From assembly GCF_030272615.1 (NCBI RefSeq), contig NC_081415.1:109572406-109636405 (forward strand): a stretch of DNA of 64,000 nt. The letters run 5' to 3'. How positions within the stretch are numbered: the stretch's first letter is position 1; every line of letters starts with the position of its first letter. Below are positions 35,086 to 47,430 of the stretch, one piece after another. The DNA is from Cryptomeria japonica. Lineage: Eukaryota > Streptophyta > Pinopsida > Cupressales > Cupressaceae. A program made the position numbers and the translations under genes. The notes below the pieces were generated by a model, which did not search any database, was not told the origin of the DNA, and saw only the letters and a list, made by a program, of their open reading frames with translations.

Positions 35086-36084
35086 ATGGTGACTAATAGT
35101 TCAAGTTCATCTAATTCATCTAGAGCTATCTTTCGAAGAGATATTCCTAGGCTTGATGGAACAAATTGCACAATATGGAAGATTCGAATGGAGACTCATC
35201 TAAGATGTCTTGGCAAGGAGATTTCGGAGATCACATAGAATGGTGTTACAACTTATAATCCAGCATCTAGAAACCCTCCTCTGAAAAACTTGGATAAGGA
35301 GATTGAGAATGATTTTAGAGAAATAGAATCCCTCTTGTGTGCACTTTCTGATCAGCAAATAATGGGATTAACTGACAAATCATCTGGAAAGGCTATATGG
35401 GAGAGGTCGGAGATTCTTAATGAAGGTGACCCTATTATGAAGATTGCTAAAATTGATGGTTACCAAGTGAGATATGAAAACTTGAAGATGGAAGAAGATG
35501 AAAGGATTACTGCATTCATAAAAAGGGTAAATGAGATTGTTATGGGAATTTAATGTTGTGGTAGAATTTTGAGTGAAGATGAAATTATTTCTAAAGTTCT
35601 AAAAGCCCTACCGCCAACTTACAAGATGAAGGCTACTGCAATTAATGAATTGAGAACAATGTCTAATACTTCTATCAATAGAGATACCTTGGTTGGGAAA
35701 TTATCTGCTTTTGAGCTTGAAGAATTTGGACCTTCTGGAGCTATGAAGTCTGAACCTTGTTTTCATGCATCTGCATCATCAACTGGTAAGCAAGATTGGA
35801 AAGCTTTATGCAAAGGAATTGGATAATATGAAGAGAGAAGATGATGAGTTTGAGCAACTTGAAGCACTAATTTCTAGAAGAGTACCTAAAGGACTGGTAG
35901 GAAGTAAGTATGAAGGAAAAACACCTTTTGAATGTTTTGCATGTAATAAGATTGGTCATTTTGCATCTAGTTGTTCTGATAGGAATTCAAGATTGGAAGA
36001 AAGAGTTAGAAGATATTTTAATCCTAACCCTGGATATCAGAACAAGTATAATATAGGAAAAACAAAGATAAATCATGTTACATA
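35086..36084 (+). pseudogene. Copia D gag (broken)
   Basis: The ATG at 35086 (MVTNSSSSSN) opens the gag frame and lies 43 bp after the primer site. Recognisable parts are IPRLDGTNCTIWKIRMETHL, ALSDQQIMGLTDKSSGKAIW, YENLKMEEDERITAF and LSEDEIISKVLKALP, then a zinc knuckle CFACNKIGHFASSC near 35935-35975 (CX2CX4HX4C complete). Stops occur near 35236 (TAG at an expected Trp) and 35551 (TAA), and there is a frameshift near 35800. The homologous gag in copia C is more intact. Confidence 0.88.
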
Positions 36085-36473
36085 GTGGATGAGGAAGGTG
36101 TGACTAATTCTAATGATGAACTGATAGAAGACTCTACTAGTGGTTTCAGCAATGGAAAGGAATGGGTGTTCTTGGCTATCAAGGAAGATGTTCCGACATT
36201 GGAAGAGAATGTACCTAAAGAGAAGGCACTTGCTACTAAAATTGAAGATAAGGATGAATGCGTAATTGACAGTGGATGTTCACATCATATGAATGGAGAT
36301 AAAGGGAAATTTCTATCTTTGCAAGAATTTGATGGCAGTTTGGTTAGATTTGGATATGACAAAGCATGTATGCTCAAAGAAAAAGGAACTATATCATTGG
36401 ATGGTAAGGACAATACTGATAATATTTATTTTGTTGAAGGTTTGAGGAATAATCTTTCAAGTGTAGGACACTT
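36085..36473 (+). pseudogene. Copia D protease region (cut by K)
   Basis: It contains the copia protease signature CVIDSGCSHHMNGDKGKF (Asp-Ser-Gly active site) near 36260-36310, then LVRFGYDKACMLKEKGTISL and NIYFVEGLRNNLSSVGH. The frame breaks at about 36473, where K's left flank begins, and resumes near 38010 with VDKGCQLQFKDEKC. The open stretch before the active site is an acidic gag-protease linker. Confidence 0.85.
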
Positions 36474-37999
36474 ATGTTGGCATTTGACATTATAACAGAC
36501 AATGGGAGATTGTTGGCATTTCAATAAGGATATTGAGAAGGTTGTTGATGATTATGAATATAACTGATTAAGGATGTTTACTGTCTTGATATTATTATTT
36601 TGTCATTGATGTCAAGAAATTGATTTTCTAATTCAGTATGATGTTGTCATATCTTGAGAAGTATGATTTGAAGAGTATAAAGATGTCGGTAAAAGACACA
36701 GTAAGAATATGATGAATAAGGGGATGAATAAGGTATTCAATGGGAAACTATTACCGAGTCAGCCAATGATGAGATCATGATGTTTAGATTGTTTTAAACA
36801 TCATACATATGTTGTAAAATTGTAAGGTTAATACTATACTATGTTACTGAGCAAAGAACCTAGTTGGTAAACCCTAAGGTTATCGCTATCGGTTAATGAA
36901 GGTAGAATGTCTACCGAGTGAAGTTTAGTATTCACCGAGTTATTACCGAGTTGTAACCAAGCTATAACAGAATACATTAAATGGTTACATGCGTTATTTA
37001 ATAAAGGAAGCTGATGAGCTGGAACTGATTAAATGATTGATATGTCATGCATGAAGTTTGTTAATGAATCTATGGTAAAGGAAAATCAGCAAGAAGATTT
37101 ACAGCTCAGATTGAACCGCAATACCATAGCACAAGTTCCAAGAAATGTATGCAAGTTCCAAGGCAGGGTAAAATGTTTTCAGATCGAAGGATACATTGAA
37201 CTTGGTCAAAGTTTGAAGATCTAATGGCTATGATTGATCATGTTCCAGAAATGTGATCAAGGAGATTAAGCGGTTAGCGAATTGTTTATAAATAGGGAAC
37301 TATTGATAAACAATGTATGCGGGCAAATGTATGCACAGGGATGCTACATAGTGATTACCGAGCATAGAAGCTTGAAGACCTGTTTGAATAATAGAGTATA
37401 GAAGCCCAGTAGATGGACAAGATTAGTTCTATGTCTAGATTGTATTGAGCAAATAAGAATCTACTTTAGCATTTTAGATGTGAAGTTGTAGATAGATTTT
37501 TATTACTGTTATTTTGTGAAAGTGACAGAAAATCTCTTAACTGAGTGGACTTAACAGTCTTATTTGTAAAACCCTCTAGCAAGGTGACATTCTAATTGAG
37601 TATTTGAAATCCTTTAACAAGGTCACTTCTAACAAGGTGAAGATCCTAACAGATCTGAGGGAAATCCCTTAACCGAGTCACATCTAGCATTGTGTTTGTA
37701 ATCTTTAACAGGATTTTCTTTTAACCAAGCATACTCTAGAAGAGTATATTTCTTAGTGGGTCCGAAATCCCACAGTGGTTTTTCCCTATTTGGGTTTCCA
37801 CGTTAAATCTGGTGTTATGAGGTTTATGATGTTTATATGCTTTTGAGTTTGCATGTTTAGCAGTTTTGGTTATATTATTGAAGTATATGTTACCGAGGTT
37901 GAATCTGATGTTTTTATGGAAGATTAAGTTTGTATGATTCACCCCCCCCCCTCTCATCTTGTTGGCTATTGGATATGTACTTACATTAAGTATCAGAAC
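36474..37999 (+). mobile_element. Insert K: one LTR flanked by polypurine-like and primer-site-like text
   Basis: The LTR proper is 36511-37985 (TGTTGGCATTTCAATAAGG to TGTACTTACA; 1475 bp). On its left, 36498-36510 reads 'gacaatgggagat', like a worn polypurine tract. On its right, 37986-37999 reads 'ttaagtatcagaac', like a worn TGGTATCAGAGC primer site. In a linear element these should lie on the inner sides of two different LTRs. The LTR shares its start and its repeated 'taaccgagt/taacaaggt' words with that of copia I. No clear TSD was found. Confidence 0.65.
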
Positions 38000-38907
38000 T
38001 ATCAAATTAGTGGATAAGGGATGTCAATTACAATTCAAAGATGAAAAATGCAAAATCATTAATAGATATGGTTTGGAGATTGTAACCAATACACAGACAA
38101 AAGGTAATATATTTAATTTTAATTCTAGTGAGAAGACATGTTTGATTGCACAAACTGATGAGAGTTGGCTATGGCATAAGAGGTCATGTCATGTGAATTT
38201 TGATTGCATTGTAAAGATTAGTTCAACTAAGATAGTTAGAGATATACCTAAGATTGTGAAGCCCTATAATCCAATATGTAAAGAATGTCAAATGGGGAAA
38301 TAGGTTAGAACCTCTTTTAGGAGTATACAATATAAATCTAATGATGTTCTTGATCTTATTCATACTGATTTGTGTGGCCCTAATAGAGTTAAAAGTTTTC
38401 AAGGTGATAGATATTTTATGCTAATCATTGATGATTATTCTAGAATGATGTGGGTTACTTTTCTAAGGGAGAAATCTGAGGCTTTTGAAAAGTTTCAAAT
38501 CTTTAAGGCTAAAGTGGAAACTGAGACATGATTGAAGATTAAGTGTTTGAGGTCAGATCATGGTGGAGAATCCACATCCAGTGAGTTTAATAACTTTTGT
38601 GAGAAGCATGGTATTAGGAGATAATTTTGTGCTCCCTGGACACCTCAGCAGAATGGAGTTGTGGAAAGGAAGAACAAAACTATCTTGGATGCTACTAGAA
38701 CAATTATGATGGAATCTAGTCTACCTCATATATACTAGAGAGAAGCAGTGAGCACAACAGTTTATACATTCAACAAAGTACATATCAAAGGAGAAATTGG
38801 TAATACACCTTATGAATTATGGTTTGGAAATACACCTATAGTTAAATATATCAAAATATTTAGTAGTAAATGTTATATCAGGAGAGATGACATCATTGGA
38901 AAATTTG
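38000..38907 (+). pseudogene. Copia D pre-integrase and integrase, first part (cut by E)
   Basis: Integrase with its N-terminal zinc site: LWHKRSCHVNFDCIVKIS and ICKECQMGK. The core follows: Asp in IHTDLCGPNRVKSFQGDRYF and the IIDDYSRMMWVTFL strand, LRSDHGGESTS (second Asp) and QQNGVVERKNKT (Glu). The later part has REAVSTTVYTFNKVHIKGE and YELWFGNTP. Stops include TAG at 38302 (expected Gln), TGA near 38528, TAA near 38621 (expected Gln) and TAG near 38736 (expected Trp). E is inserted at 38907; the frame resumes at 45523 with DPRCDEGIFLGY. Confidence 0.88.
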
Positions 38908-39719
38908 TGTTAGGATTCCCACAGATACTGAGAGGGGGGGATGAATCAGTATCTGACTGGTAGGTAGAATTTCTTAACTTAAAACATGTAGAGTAAATTA
39001 AAATTATGTATCGGTAAGCAAGAAGTAATGCAATAAATAGAGATAAAAGCAATCACATAAAAACACACCATAACACAAGGATTTAATGAGGAAACCTCAC
39101 GTGGGAAAAACCTTGGTGGGATTTGTGACCCACAATATTCAGTTACTGGCCAATAAGAGAATATTACTGCTACAAGAGGGGCCTGCACATGCAAGAAGGC
39201 CAAGTGCCTAGAGCTCACTGCTCAAAATAGAAGTCTCACTGACTTACAAAATGGATTATATAAATCCAGTGTCTTGTACTACTTCAGAATAGCATCTATA
39301 ATGTCAGATCCAATACCGAGATCCAATACCTATTTCTGCTCTGCTTCTTACATAAACCCTTAACTTATATTTTGCATAATAGGTCTGCCTAATTACATTC
39401 CATATCTCGCTTCATCTATCTCTCCTATCAATGTTCTACAATGAACTCTTATATATATGAGTCATTTTACATTATGCCAAGTCGGCTTACAAAGATTTTA
39501 CAATAATAAATAAAATATATTACAACAAAAATCTTGTCAGCCTCTGTGTCGGTATGCTTTCTTTCTCTGCCGATGTCGATGCTCTGAGTGCCAGTGTAGA
39601 GTTTGTTCTTGCTGGTGTCGGTGGAATGTCTTGTCGGTGTCATAGGATTGTAAGGTTTCCATCAATGACAAAACCTTTAATCACCTTCAATGTCTCATTG
39701 GAGTGTGCATATGCCAACA
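38908..39719 (-). repeat. 3' LTR of element E
   Basis: Plus-strand ends are TGTTAGGATTCCCAC and ATGCCAACA. It includes the G-run near 38933 (C-run in sense), the GTGGG...CCCAC hairpin at 39116-39133 and a TATA-like 'tatatatatgag' near 39450. Same family as the LTR of J. Confidence 0.92.
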
Positions 39720-39941
39720 ATCTCCCCCTTTGGCATTGATGGCAACACTCATGAGAAAATTCCAAAACTGTATCCAAAACTTGTAATCCAAAAATTTGTT
39801 TCCAAAAATGTGTACCCAAAAATATATGATCTCCCCCTGAGTAGGTGAGTCCTTTGCTGATTATTTTCTCATACTACTACTCCCCCTTTGGCATCAATGA
39901 CAAAGGTTGTCATGGTGTCAATAGAGTTGTAGTTTCATGTC

Positions 39942-42900
39942 TCAACCTTGTAACTGGGTAGTTACGATTTGAAAAATATCTGCCAAAACCAAATTTATAC
40001 TTTCCATAAACTTCTTACCATCTTTTATTGCTACCTTAGTTCTTTGCACTGTATCGGTGAGGTGCTGGATATGCTTTGCCGGTGTTTTCTGTCCCTGTAT
40101 TATTGCCTCAGATATTTCCTTTCTCAAAGATGCTAGATAGTCCAGTCTTGGACTTATTCTTAGTCTTAGATCTTTAGCCTTGTTTATTATTCTTTCCTTT
40201 TCTCTTTCTAACTTAAGTAATTATCCCTCAAAACTTGTTATCTTTTGTTCAAAAACTAATAATGTATCAGGTGAGTTAACAAAACTATTAGCAAGTTTAT
40301 TGATTTCATCCCGTACCTTGCTCATTTTCTTATCTATGTCAACTGTTAGGAAGTTTTTCTTGCAAATATCTCTGTATAGAGTTTTGAATTCCTTTAATGA
40401 GTTGCATAGTTCCGGTAGAAGTGTGTCAAATTCTCTAGTACACTTCTTTATTTGATCATCAAAGAATTTTTGTTTTTCAATTTCCAATTTCTCTTTCAAT
40501 GCCTCTTCCTTTATTTGCTCAACTGTCACTGTGTTGTCAGTAATGTACTTAGACAAAGTGTCAAGTTGGCTCAAAGAATCCTTATTATCTACATTGCAGT
40601 TAGGAGATATCATTTTAAAAACTAGGATTGTGTCATCTATAGCTTTATAGGCTTGTGAACTACAATCTGTTATTTTCTTTAAAGAATCCAAAAGAACTTC
40701 AGTTACATTTGTTGATTTGTAACCTGCTGAGAAGGAACCAATATTCTGAATTATGCTGGTGGAGGAAGTAACCATGCTTGTAGTGACCTTTGGTAGGTCA
40801 TTCTGTGTTTCCATTTCCTTAAGCAAGGGTTTTTGTTTCTCTCCTGTTGCCAGTGGCACTATTTCTACATGAACCTATTCCTGTTTCGGATCTTGTTGCT
40901 CTGCTTGACTCTCTATTTGTTGATCTGTCTCAGTCTGTTGCCATGTGCTAACATCTATGGTTTTTCTAGTGTGTTGTCAATTTGATCATTTACCGGTGGC
41001 TCACTAGCCATGTCAGTCTTACTAGTTGAGTCTTTATCTACCACAATGTTGATTTTTTGAGTATCAACATCAACTATGTAAAGTACCTCAGGATTAGGAT
41101 TTGTATCCTCTATACCCATACTCTCATCTGCCGGTTGATCTTCATTTTTTATTACCAGTGGAGTTATCAGAGGTGGTGGGGATAAGTTATCTTTTATCTT
41201 GATTCAAGGAGGTCCACCAACCTTTCCTTTACCCTTATCTTTGTCCTTCTGATAGACTTTGATAGGCTTGGAGTTCTTGTACTCTTTCTGCTTTTCCTTC
41301 TCCACAAGGAATATATCCCATGCATTTTCAGTATCTTCTATTACCTCATTTACTCCTCCTACCATGAGTGCAATATGCCAGTGTGCAGTTGAGAATACTA
41401 ATCGGTTGGCTTCTGCAATTAAGTCATCTATCTCCTTTGGCGAGTTGACTGGGTAAACAGCAAGTAATTTTTCAATTTTAATTTTTTTATCAAGCTCTAC
41501 AACAGCTTGTCTTCTTCCTTCCAATCTTTTGAACAATTCATCAGGTAGTTCATCTACCACTTGCATTAAAAACTTCTTATAGATGTCCAGGTGTAAAATG
41601 ACACTATTTTCAACTTGCTCTTTCTCATCTGCTGATAATGTATCATATAACTTTTATATGTTCTTGAGTTTTCCTTCCTTTGTGATTTCATTCAGCAATT
41701 CATCAAGTGGGGCAATGTTTTGTTGATTCCTTTTCCTTTTAGGTGTTATCTTTTTCTTTGGGGTTGTCTTCTTTACCGGTGACCTCACTGCCTGTTGTTT
41801 TTGTCTAGTTCTTCTAGGTGAGGGTGTTGATGCCGGTGAAGGATCCCTTTTCCTTACAACTCTTTTGAATGTTGCTGGCATGTCACTCTCAGAGGAAGTT
41901 GCTACCGATGATAGGTGAGTTTCAGGTTGTAAAGTCTCTAACTCATCCTCAATAATGTCGATTTGTTTCAATACATCTTCCTTGATGGCTTTTACCTATC
42001 GTGAACCTTTCCTCACAATTGCTTCAACTTTCTTTACCCTCTTCTTAGATTGAATTTGGTTGTCAATCATCTTTGCACTACCGAATACCTCTTCCTTGGG
42101 TTCCTTAGGTGCTTCCAGAAGGGCTTTTGCATAAGTCTCAATGATATGATCATCAGTCTCATAGCCCATCTCAGTTACCCAAATTGTTCTTGGGATCACT
42201 ACTTCCATCCAGATCTCATCCTTTTTAATTACAAAACATATATCATCCTTGTATTTGTCAACAAGTTTTTGTGATAGTCTGATTCTCTTGTTCATTCTAG
42301 CCTTAAGTGCTTGAAAATACTCATTGATGATCTTTTCTTTATTCTCACCCATGTTGTTGAATAGGTCAAATGGTTGTTTTCCTACCGGTATATCAAATCC
42401 AAGGCTCTTGTTGCCTATACCGGGAACCTATTTTGTTATGTGTAGCATTAAGCATACAAGTAAGTTACCAAATCTAAAAGTCCCTTTCTTATCCTTCTTG
42501 ATTTTTCCTAAATTATCAATTAACTCATCTTTCAGCCATTCACATACATCAATTTTCACATTGTCTTTAACCATGCCATAAGCACTCTTATGCATAAACT
42601 TGAAACTGAGTTGAGTCGGTTTGCATGAGTTGCTTTGTAACCTAGAATTATGCTAACAAATCTCACATTTATATCAGTCACATCATTAACCCTCAGAGAC
42701 CTTCTGTCGGATGTTACACCAGTTAAGTTTATTACTAGGTCATTTGAGACCTTCTTGGTTTTGTCTGGTCTACTACCGGTGGAAGGTAACCCTGTTATAG
42801 CTTTCACAACTTCCTTGGTGATTTTGTGAATCGAATCTAGCCAAAAGAATTCACCATGTACCCTGCTCAATACTATCCTAATGACTTCCTTAGGAAAGTT

Positions 42901-43206
42901 CGGAATGCTAAGGATCTCAGTGAATCCTAGGGTTTCAACAATTTTATGTTCAGGCTTCACATTTCCGAAATTATCACATATAACAGTTTTGTACATGTTT
43001 TTGATTTCCTCATCTCCTAGTTCATCTATGTGGCAATGGATGTATATTTTGGGGTAAACAAATCCTTTGGGGATTTGGGAGAATGCACCAACATTGTCAT
43101 CCTTTTTAGCTACCTTGGGAACTAGCTGGAATATGGGCCTAGGGTGTTTGATAACCTCGACTACAGTAGAGTTAGCTATGAATTCAGGTGCAGAGGAGGA
43201 TGCCAT
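39942..43206 (-). pseudogene. Element E ORF2: long protein of unknown function (broken)
   Basis: I do not recognise this protein. The start MASSSAPEFIANST at 43206 opens a 216-codon frame with GEFFWLDSIHKITKEVV, KAITGLPSTG and LRVNDVTDINVRFV. After one frameshift and one stop comes FRFGNLLVCLMLHI, then KARMNKRIRLSQKLVDKY and IWMEVVIPRTIWVTEMGYE. A Lys/Arg-rich segment follows (SPVKKTTPKKKITPKRKR near 41750), then a helical region (41566-41204) and a C-terminal coiled-coil-like part (40859-40221, 40127-39942). The total would be about 1000 residues. The first 400 residues resemble, to my eye, uncharacterised proteins carried by plant retroelements. No enzyme motif or membrane segment is seen. 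At least two frameshifts and several stops are present. Confidence 0.6.
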
Positions 43207-43689
43207 GATAATAAATACTTTTTTCTGCCTTAGGAAGGATTTGATTGCTGAAGTGCTTTGCCTCTTGCTTGAAATGCCTTAGCCCTAGAGATTTCACACT
43301 CTTCGAGTGTTTGAATTCATGGTGAAGTATAATGGAGCCACAACCACTGATTTATAATGTCAATTTTGCCAGCTACCACAATTAATGCATGTCGGTGAAG
43401 TAACCACTTAACCTTATTTTCTGGTATAGAAATAATTTCTTCTTTTACCATCAACCGAGGGAGTAATAGCTTGTGTCTCATTTTATTGCCAAACCCTCAA
43501 GAAACTTTCTTCAATTTGATGAAGAGCTTCATGTTGATGGAGTACTACTCTAGTCTGTCGATGGAGTGTTGATTGGTTCTACCGATGGAGGAGTATTTCC
43601 AACATTATTTAGGTCTGACTTTCTAATCCATTATTTTGAGAATTCTTTCTTAACCTCTTCAACTTTTTCTTTTCCCTTCAAACTAGAAC

Positions 43690-44646
43690 TTTTGTTGTCT
43701 ACCGGTGATCCTTACTTCTGCAGAATTTTGCAATATGCCCAATCTTGTTATATGCATAGCAAGTCACATTATTCTTCTGAGTAGCTTTCCCATAACCTAT
43801 GCTAGTTTGTGTTCTACATTGATTAGATAGGTGTCCAAATCTTCCACAAACATAACATCTAACATTCATTCTGCAATTTTCAAATTTGTGACCAACTTTG
43901 TTGCATTTTGAACATTGATCGGTGGGTGTGTTAGTGTTTTGATAATTTCTAGATCTACATTGATTTTCTCTATGACCATACTTATTATAGTTAAAGCATT
44001 TTCCATTAAATTTGTAAGCAGTAGGTTGTCTTACCGGTTTACTGTGATCCTATGCGTTTGCAATATCGGAGATTTCTCCAACTTCAAAGCCAATTCCACA
44101 AGTGTCACCTTTAGGTTTCTGTTTCTTCAGTAATTCACCAAGTTTTTATGAGCTTTTTTTGAATTTTTCTTTATGCTGATTTGCAATATCCAGTTCTCTT
44201 TCTAGGATCTCTTTTTGTCTCATCAGTTCATTGGAGTCATTCTATGTATGCATCAGATCTGTCTTCAACAAATCATTTTCATAGCTAAGTCTGGTGTTCT
44301 CATTTGCTGCATCACTTAATCTTTTGGTCAAATCTTCTTCATTCTTCTTCCTATCTTCAATTTCTTTATAGAATCTCATGGTCATATCTTGCATCTCATT
44401 CCTTGTTTTTATGTTCTCTAGCTTCAACTTGTTTATCATATCATTAAGAGTTTCTTTTTCATCATCCTCAATTTGCATCTTTTCACAGAGTTATCTTCTC
44501 TTGATTCTTGAAATGGTAAGATTTTTTTGAAGTGCTTGAATAATTTCCTGAGATGCCTTTAGATCATCTTCAAGTTTGATATTTTTCAATTTTTCTGTAT
44601 CATAGTCTGAGAGAGTTGCTTCCAATTGCTTCATCAGATTTTTCAT
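43690..44646 (-). pseudogene. Element E ORF1: coiled coil plus four CCHC knuckles (broken)
   Basis: Starts at ATG 44646 (MKNLMKQLEATLSDYD), 56 bp after the primer site. The first ~180 residues are charged and heptad-like (KLKNIKLEDDLKAS, EEDLTKRLSDAANENTRL), a likely coiled coil. Four zinc-knuckle-like units follow between about 44020 and 43700: CFNYNKYGHRENQC, CSKCNKVGHKFENC, CYVCGRFGHLSNQC and CYAYNKIGHIAKFC. The second and third have all four ligands; the first and fourth have Tyr in place of the second Cys. This is a nucleic-acid-binding, Gag-like protein, probably the packaging function of E. Four stops interrupt one continuous frame, at least two of them TAG at likely Gln codons. Confidence 0.75.
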
Positions 44647-44717
44647 CTCTATCGATGTCAAGATCTTCCTCAGGCTGTTAGGCTTCTAAAAATAGAGGAC
44701 CAAGCTCTGATACCAAT

Positions 44718-45517
44718 TGTTAGGATTCCCACAAATACTGAGAGGGGGGGAGTGAATCAATATCTGACTGGTAGGTAGAATTTCTTAACTTAAAACATGT
44801 AGAGTAAATTAAAATTGTGTACCGGTAAGCAAGAAGTAATGTAATAAACAGAGATAAAAGCAACCACATAAAAACACACCATAACACAAGGATTTAACAA
44901 GGAAACCCAGTGTGGGAAAAACCTCAGTGGGATTTGTGACCCACAATATTCACTTACTAGTCAATAAGAGAATATTACTACTACAAGAGGGGCCTGCACA
45001 TGCAGGAAGGCCAAGTGCCTAGAGCTCACTGCTCAAAATAGAAGTCTCACTGACTTACAAAATGGATTATATAAATCCAGTGTCTTGTACTGCTTCAGAA
45101 TAGCATCTATAATGCTAGATCCAGTATCGGTTTTTGCTCTGCTTCTTACATAAACCCTTAACCTTTATTTCGCATAATAGGTCTACCTCATTACATTCCA
45201 TATCTCGCTTCATCTACCTCTCCTATAAATGTTCTACAATGAACTCTTATATATATGAGTCATTTTATATTATGCCAAGTCAGCTTACAAAGATTTTACA
45301 ATAATAAACAAAATATATTACATCAAAAATCATGTCAGCCTCTATGTTGGTATGCTTTCTTTCTCTGTCGGTCTCGGTGGTCTGAGTTTCGATGTAGAGT
45401 CTATTCTTATTGGTGCCAGTGGAATGTCTTGTCGGTGTCATAGGATTGTAAGGTTGCCATCAATGACAAAACCTTCAATCACCTTCAATGTCTCATTGGA
45501 GTGTGCATATGCCAACA
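44718..45517 (-). repeat. 5' LTR of element E
   Basis: 800 bp, the same ends as the 3' LTR (TGTTAGGATTCCCAC... ATGCCAACA on the plus strand). On the minus strand the primer site follows it immediately at 44717-44703. Confidence 0.92.
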
Positions 45518-45522
45518 ATTTG

Positions 45523-47430
45523 ATCCTAGATGTGATGAAGGAATTTTTCTTGGCTATTATAATGAAAGAAAGACATATAGATGTTATAACAAGAGATTGC
45601 AGAGAATTATGGAGAGTGCTAATGTCAAGGTGGATGAGCTGAATAGAAGTCAAATCAGAGTTTATGAGAAAGAAACGATGGTGGAAATGATTATATCTAA
45701 ATCACTAGCACCTTTACCGAAACATAGTGTTGAACCAGTTATTCTGGTAGTATCAAAAAATTCAATAGTAACTGAAGAACCGGGAAGAGAAATAGAGAGT
45801 TAGAATCCTAGGTATGTGAGATTGAATCATTCAGAAGATCAAATCATTGGGGATAAGAACAATGGAGTGATGACAAGAAGAAGACTAGCAACTAATGAGG
45901 TATGTTTTATTTATCAAGTTGAACTGGTATCAGTAATTGAAGCATGTAAATATGAATGTTGGTTGAAAGCTATGGAAGAAGAATTAGGTCAAATTGAGAA
46001 GAATAACACATGGACTTTAGTTCCACAGCCTAAAAATAAGAATTTTATTGGAACTAAATCGGTTTTTAGGAATAAATTGAATGAGGATGGTTAAATTTTA
46101 AGGAATAAGGCTAGATTGGTTTGTAAAGGATATTCTCAGGAGGAAGGAATTGATTATGGTGATATTTTTGCACCTGTATCTAGGATTGAAGATGTAAGAT
46201 TATTTCTTGCCTATGCTACCCATAAGAACTACAAGGTTTATCAAATGGATGTTAAGTGTGCATTTTTGAATGGGGATTTTGATGAGGAAGTTTATATTGA
46301 GCAACCTGATATTTTTTCACCTTTAGATGATACAAACATGGTTTGCAAGTTAAGGAAAGATTTATATAGATTGAAATAGGCACCTAGAGCTTGCTAGGCA
46401 AGGTTGGATAAATATGTTTTGAAGCTTGGTTTTACTAAGGGTAATGCTCACAGGTAATTTATATTCTAAGGTCACTGATGATGATATATTTATTATTGAA
46501 GTATTTGTTGATGACATCATTTTGGAATTGAAGATAAGTTATGCATAGAATTTTCTAAGAATATGGAGAAGGAATTTGAAATATCTGTGATTGGGGAAAT
46601 GAAATTTTTCTTAGGTTTGCAAATTACTCAGACTGATAAAGGTATTTTCATCTATAAAACTAAGTATGCTAGGGAATTGTTGAAGAGATTTGGTATGGGA
46701 GATTCTAAATCAGTAAGTACTCCTATGGTTACAAGTGAGAAATTGACAAGGAAAGATGTTTCTGCACTGGTAAATCCTACAAGATACAAATCTATGATTG
46801 GAGGTCTACTTTATTTAACTCAGACTAGGCCTAACATAATGAAAGTTGTTTGTATTGCATCTAGATATTAGAGTGATCCTAGAGAAAATCATGAGAGTAC
46901 GGTGAAAAGAATATTTTGATACTTGCAAGGTACATCTGAATATGGTTTGTGGTACCTTAAGGATGATGATTTTACTTTACGAACATATACAGATGTTGAT
47001 TGGGTTGGAGATGTTGATGATCGAAAAAGTACTTCCAGTGGAGATTTCTTTCTTGGAAAGAAATTGGTTTCATGGATCAACAAGAAATAGTCATGTACTT
47101 CTTTATCTACTATTGAAGTTGAATATGTTGTTGTTGCTACAAATAGTACACAGATTATGTGGATGAAGCAGATGTTGAAGGAAATCAAAATGCATTGCAC
47201 TAGACCGGTGGTTATTCACTGTGATAACTCTACTGCTATTGACATATCAAAGAATCTGGTATTTCATTCTAAGACAAAGCACATATCTACCAAGTATAAT
47301 GTTTTGAAGGAGAAGGTGGAATAAAATGAAGTTAGACTGGTTTATGTGAACAATAAAGAGCAGATTGTAGATATTTTCACTAAATCTTTGCCTAGAGAAT
47401 CATTTGAGTACCTGAGAGATAGGTTAGGGA
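45523..47430 (+). pseudogene. Copia D integrase C-terminus, reverse transcriptase and RNase H
   Basis: The integrase tail resumes with DPRCDEGIFLGYYNERKTYRC. A linker ends at [20 protein letters not shown], after which RT begins: [53 protein letters not shown], the catalytic EVFVDDII near 46500 and [16 protein letters not shown]. RNase H has [19 protein letters not shown]-like text near 46990-47040 and IVDIFTKSLPRESFEYLRD near 47370-47420. Stops are TAG at 45801, TAA near 46093, TAG at 46377, TAG near 46869 and TAG near 47089, all where Gln is expected. Frameshifts occur near 46455 and 46530. Confidence 0.87.

Larger units (their letters stand above)
38908..45517 (-). mobile_element. Element E: copia-type LTR element without pol
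   Basis: LTRs are 38908-39719 (812 bp, 3') and 44718-45517 (800 bp, 5'), with perfect TSD atttg at 38903-38907 and 45518-45522. The primer site 'attggtatcagagct' (minus, 44703-44717) and polypurine tract (minus, 39720-39738) are intact. The 5-kb inside holds two coding regions on the minus strand: a coiled-coil/zinc-knuckle protein (44646-43690) and a long protein of unknown function (43206-39942). No protease, RT, RNase H or integrase was found in any frame, so it must depend on enzymes from other copia elements. Confidence 0.88.
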
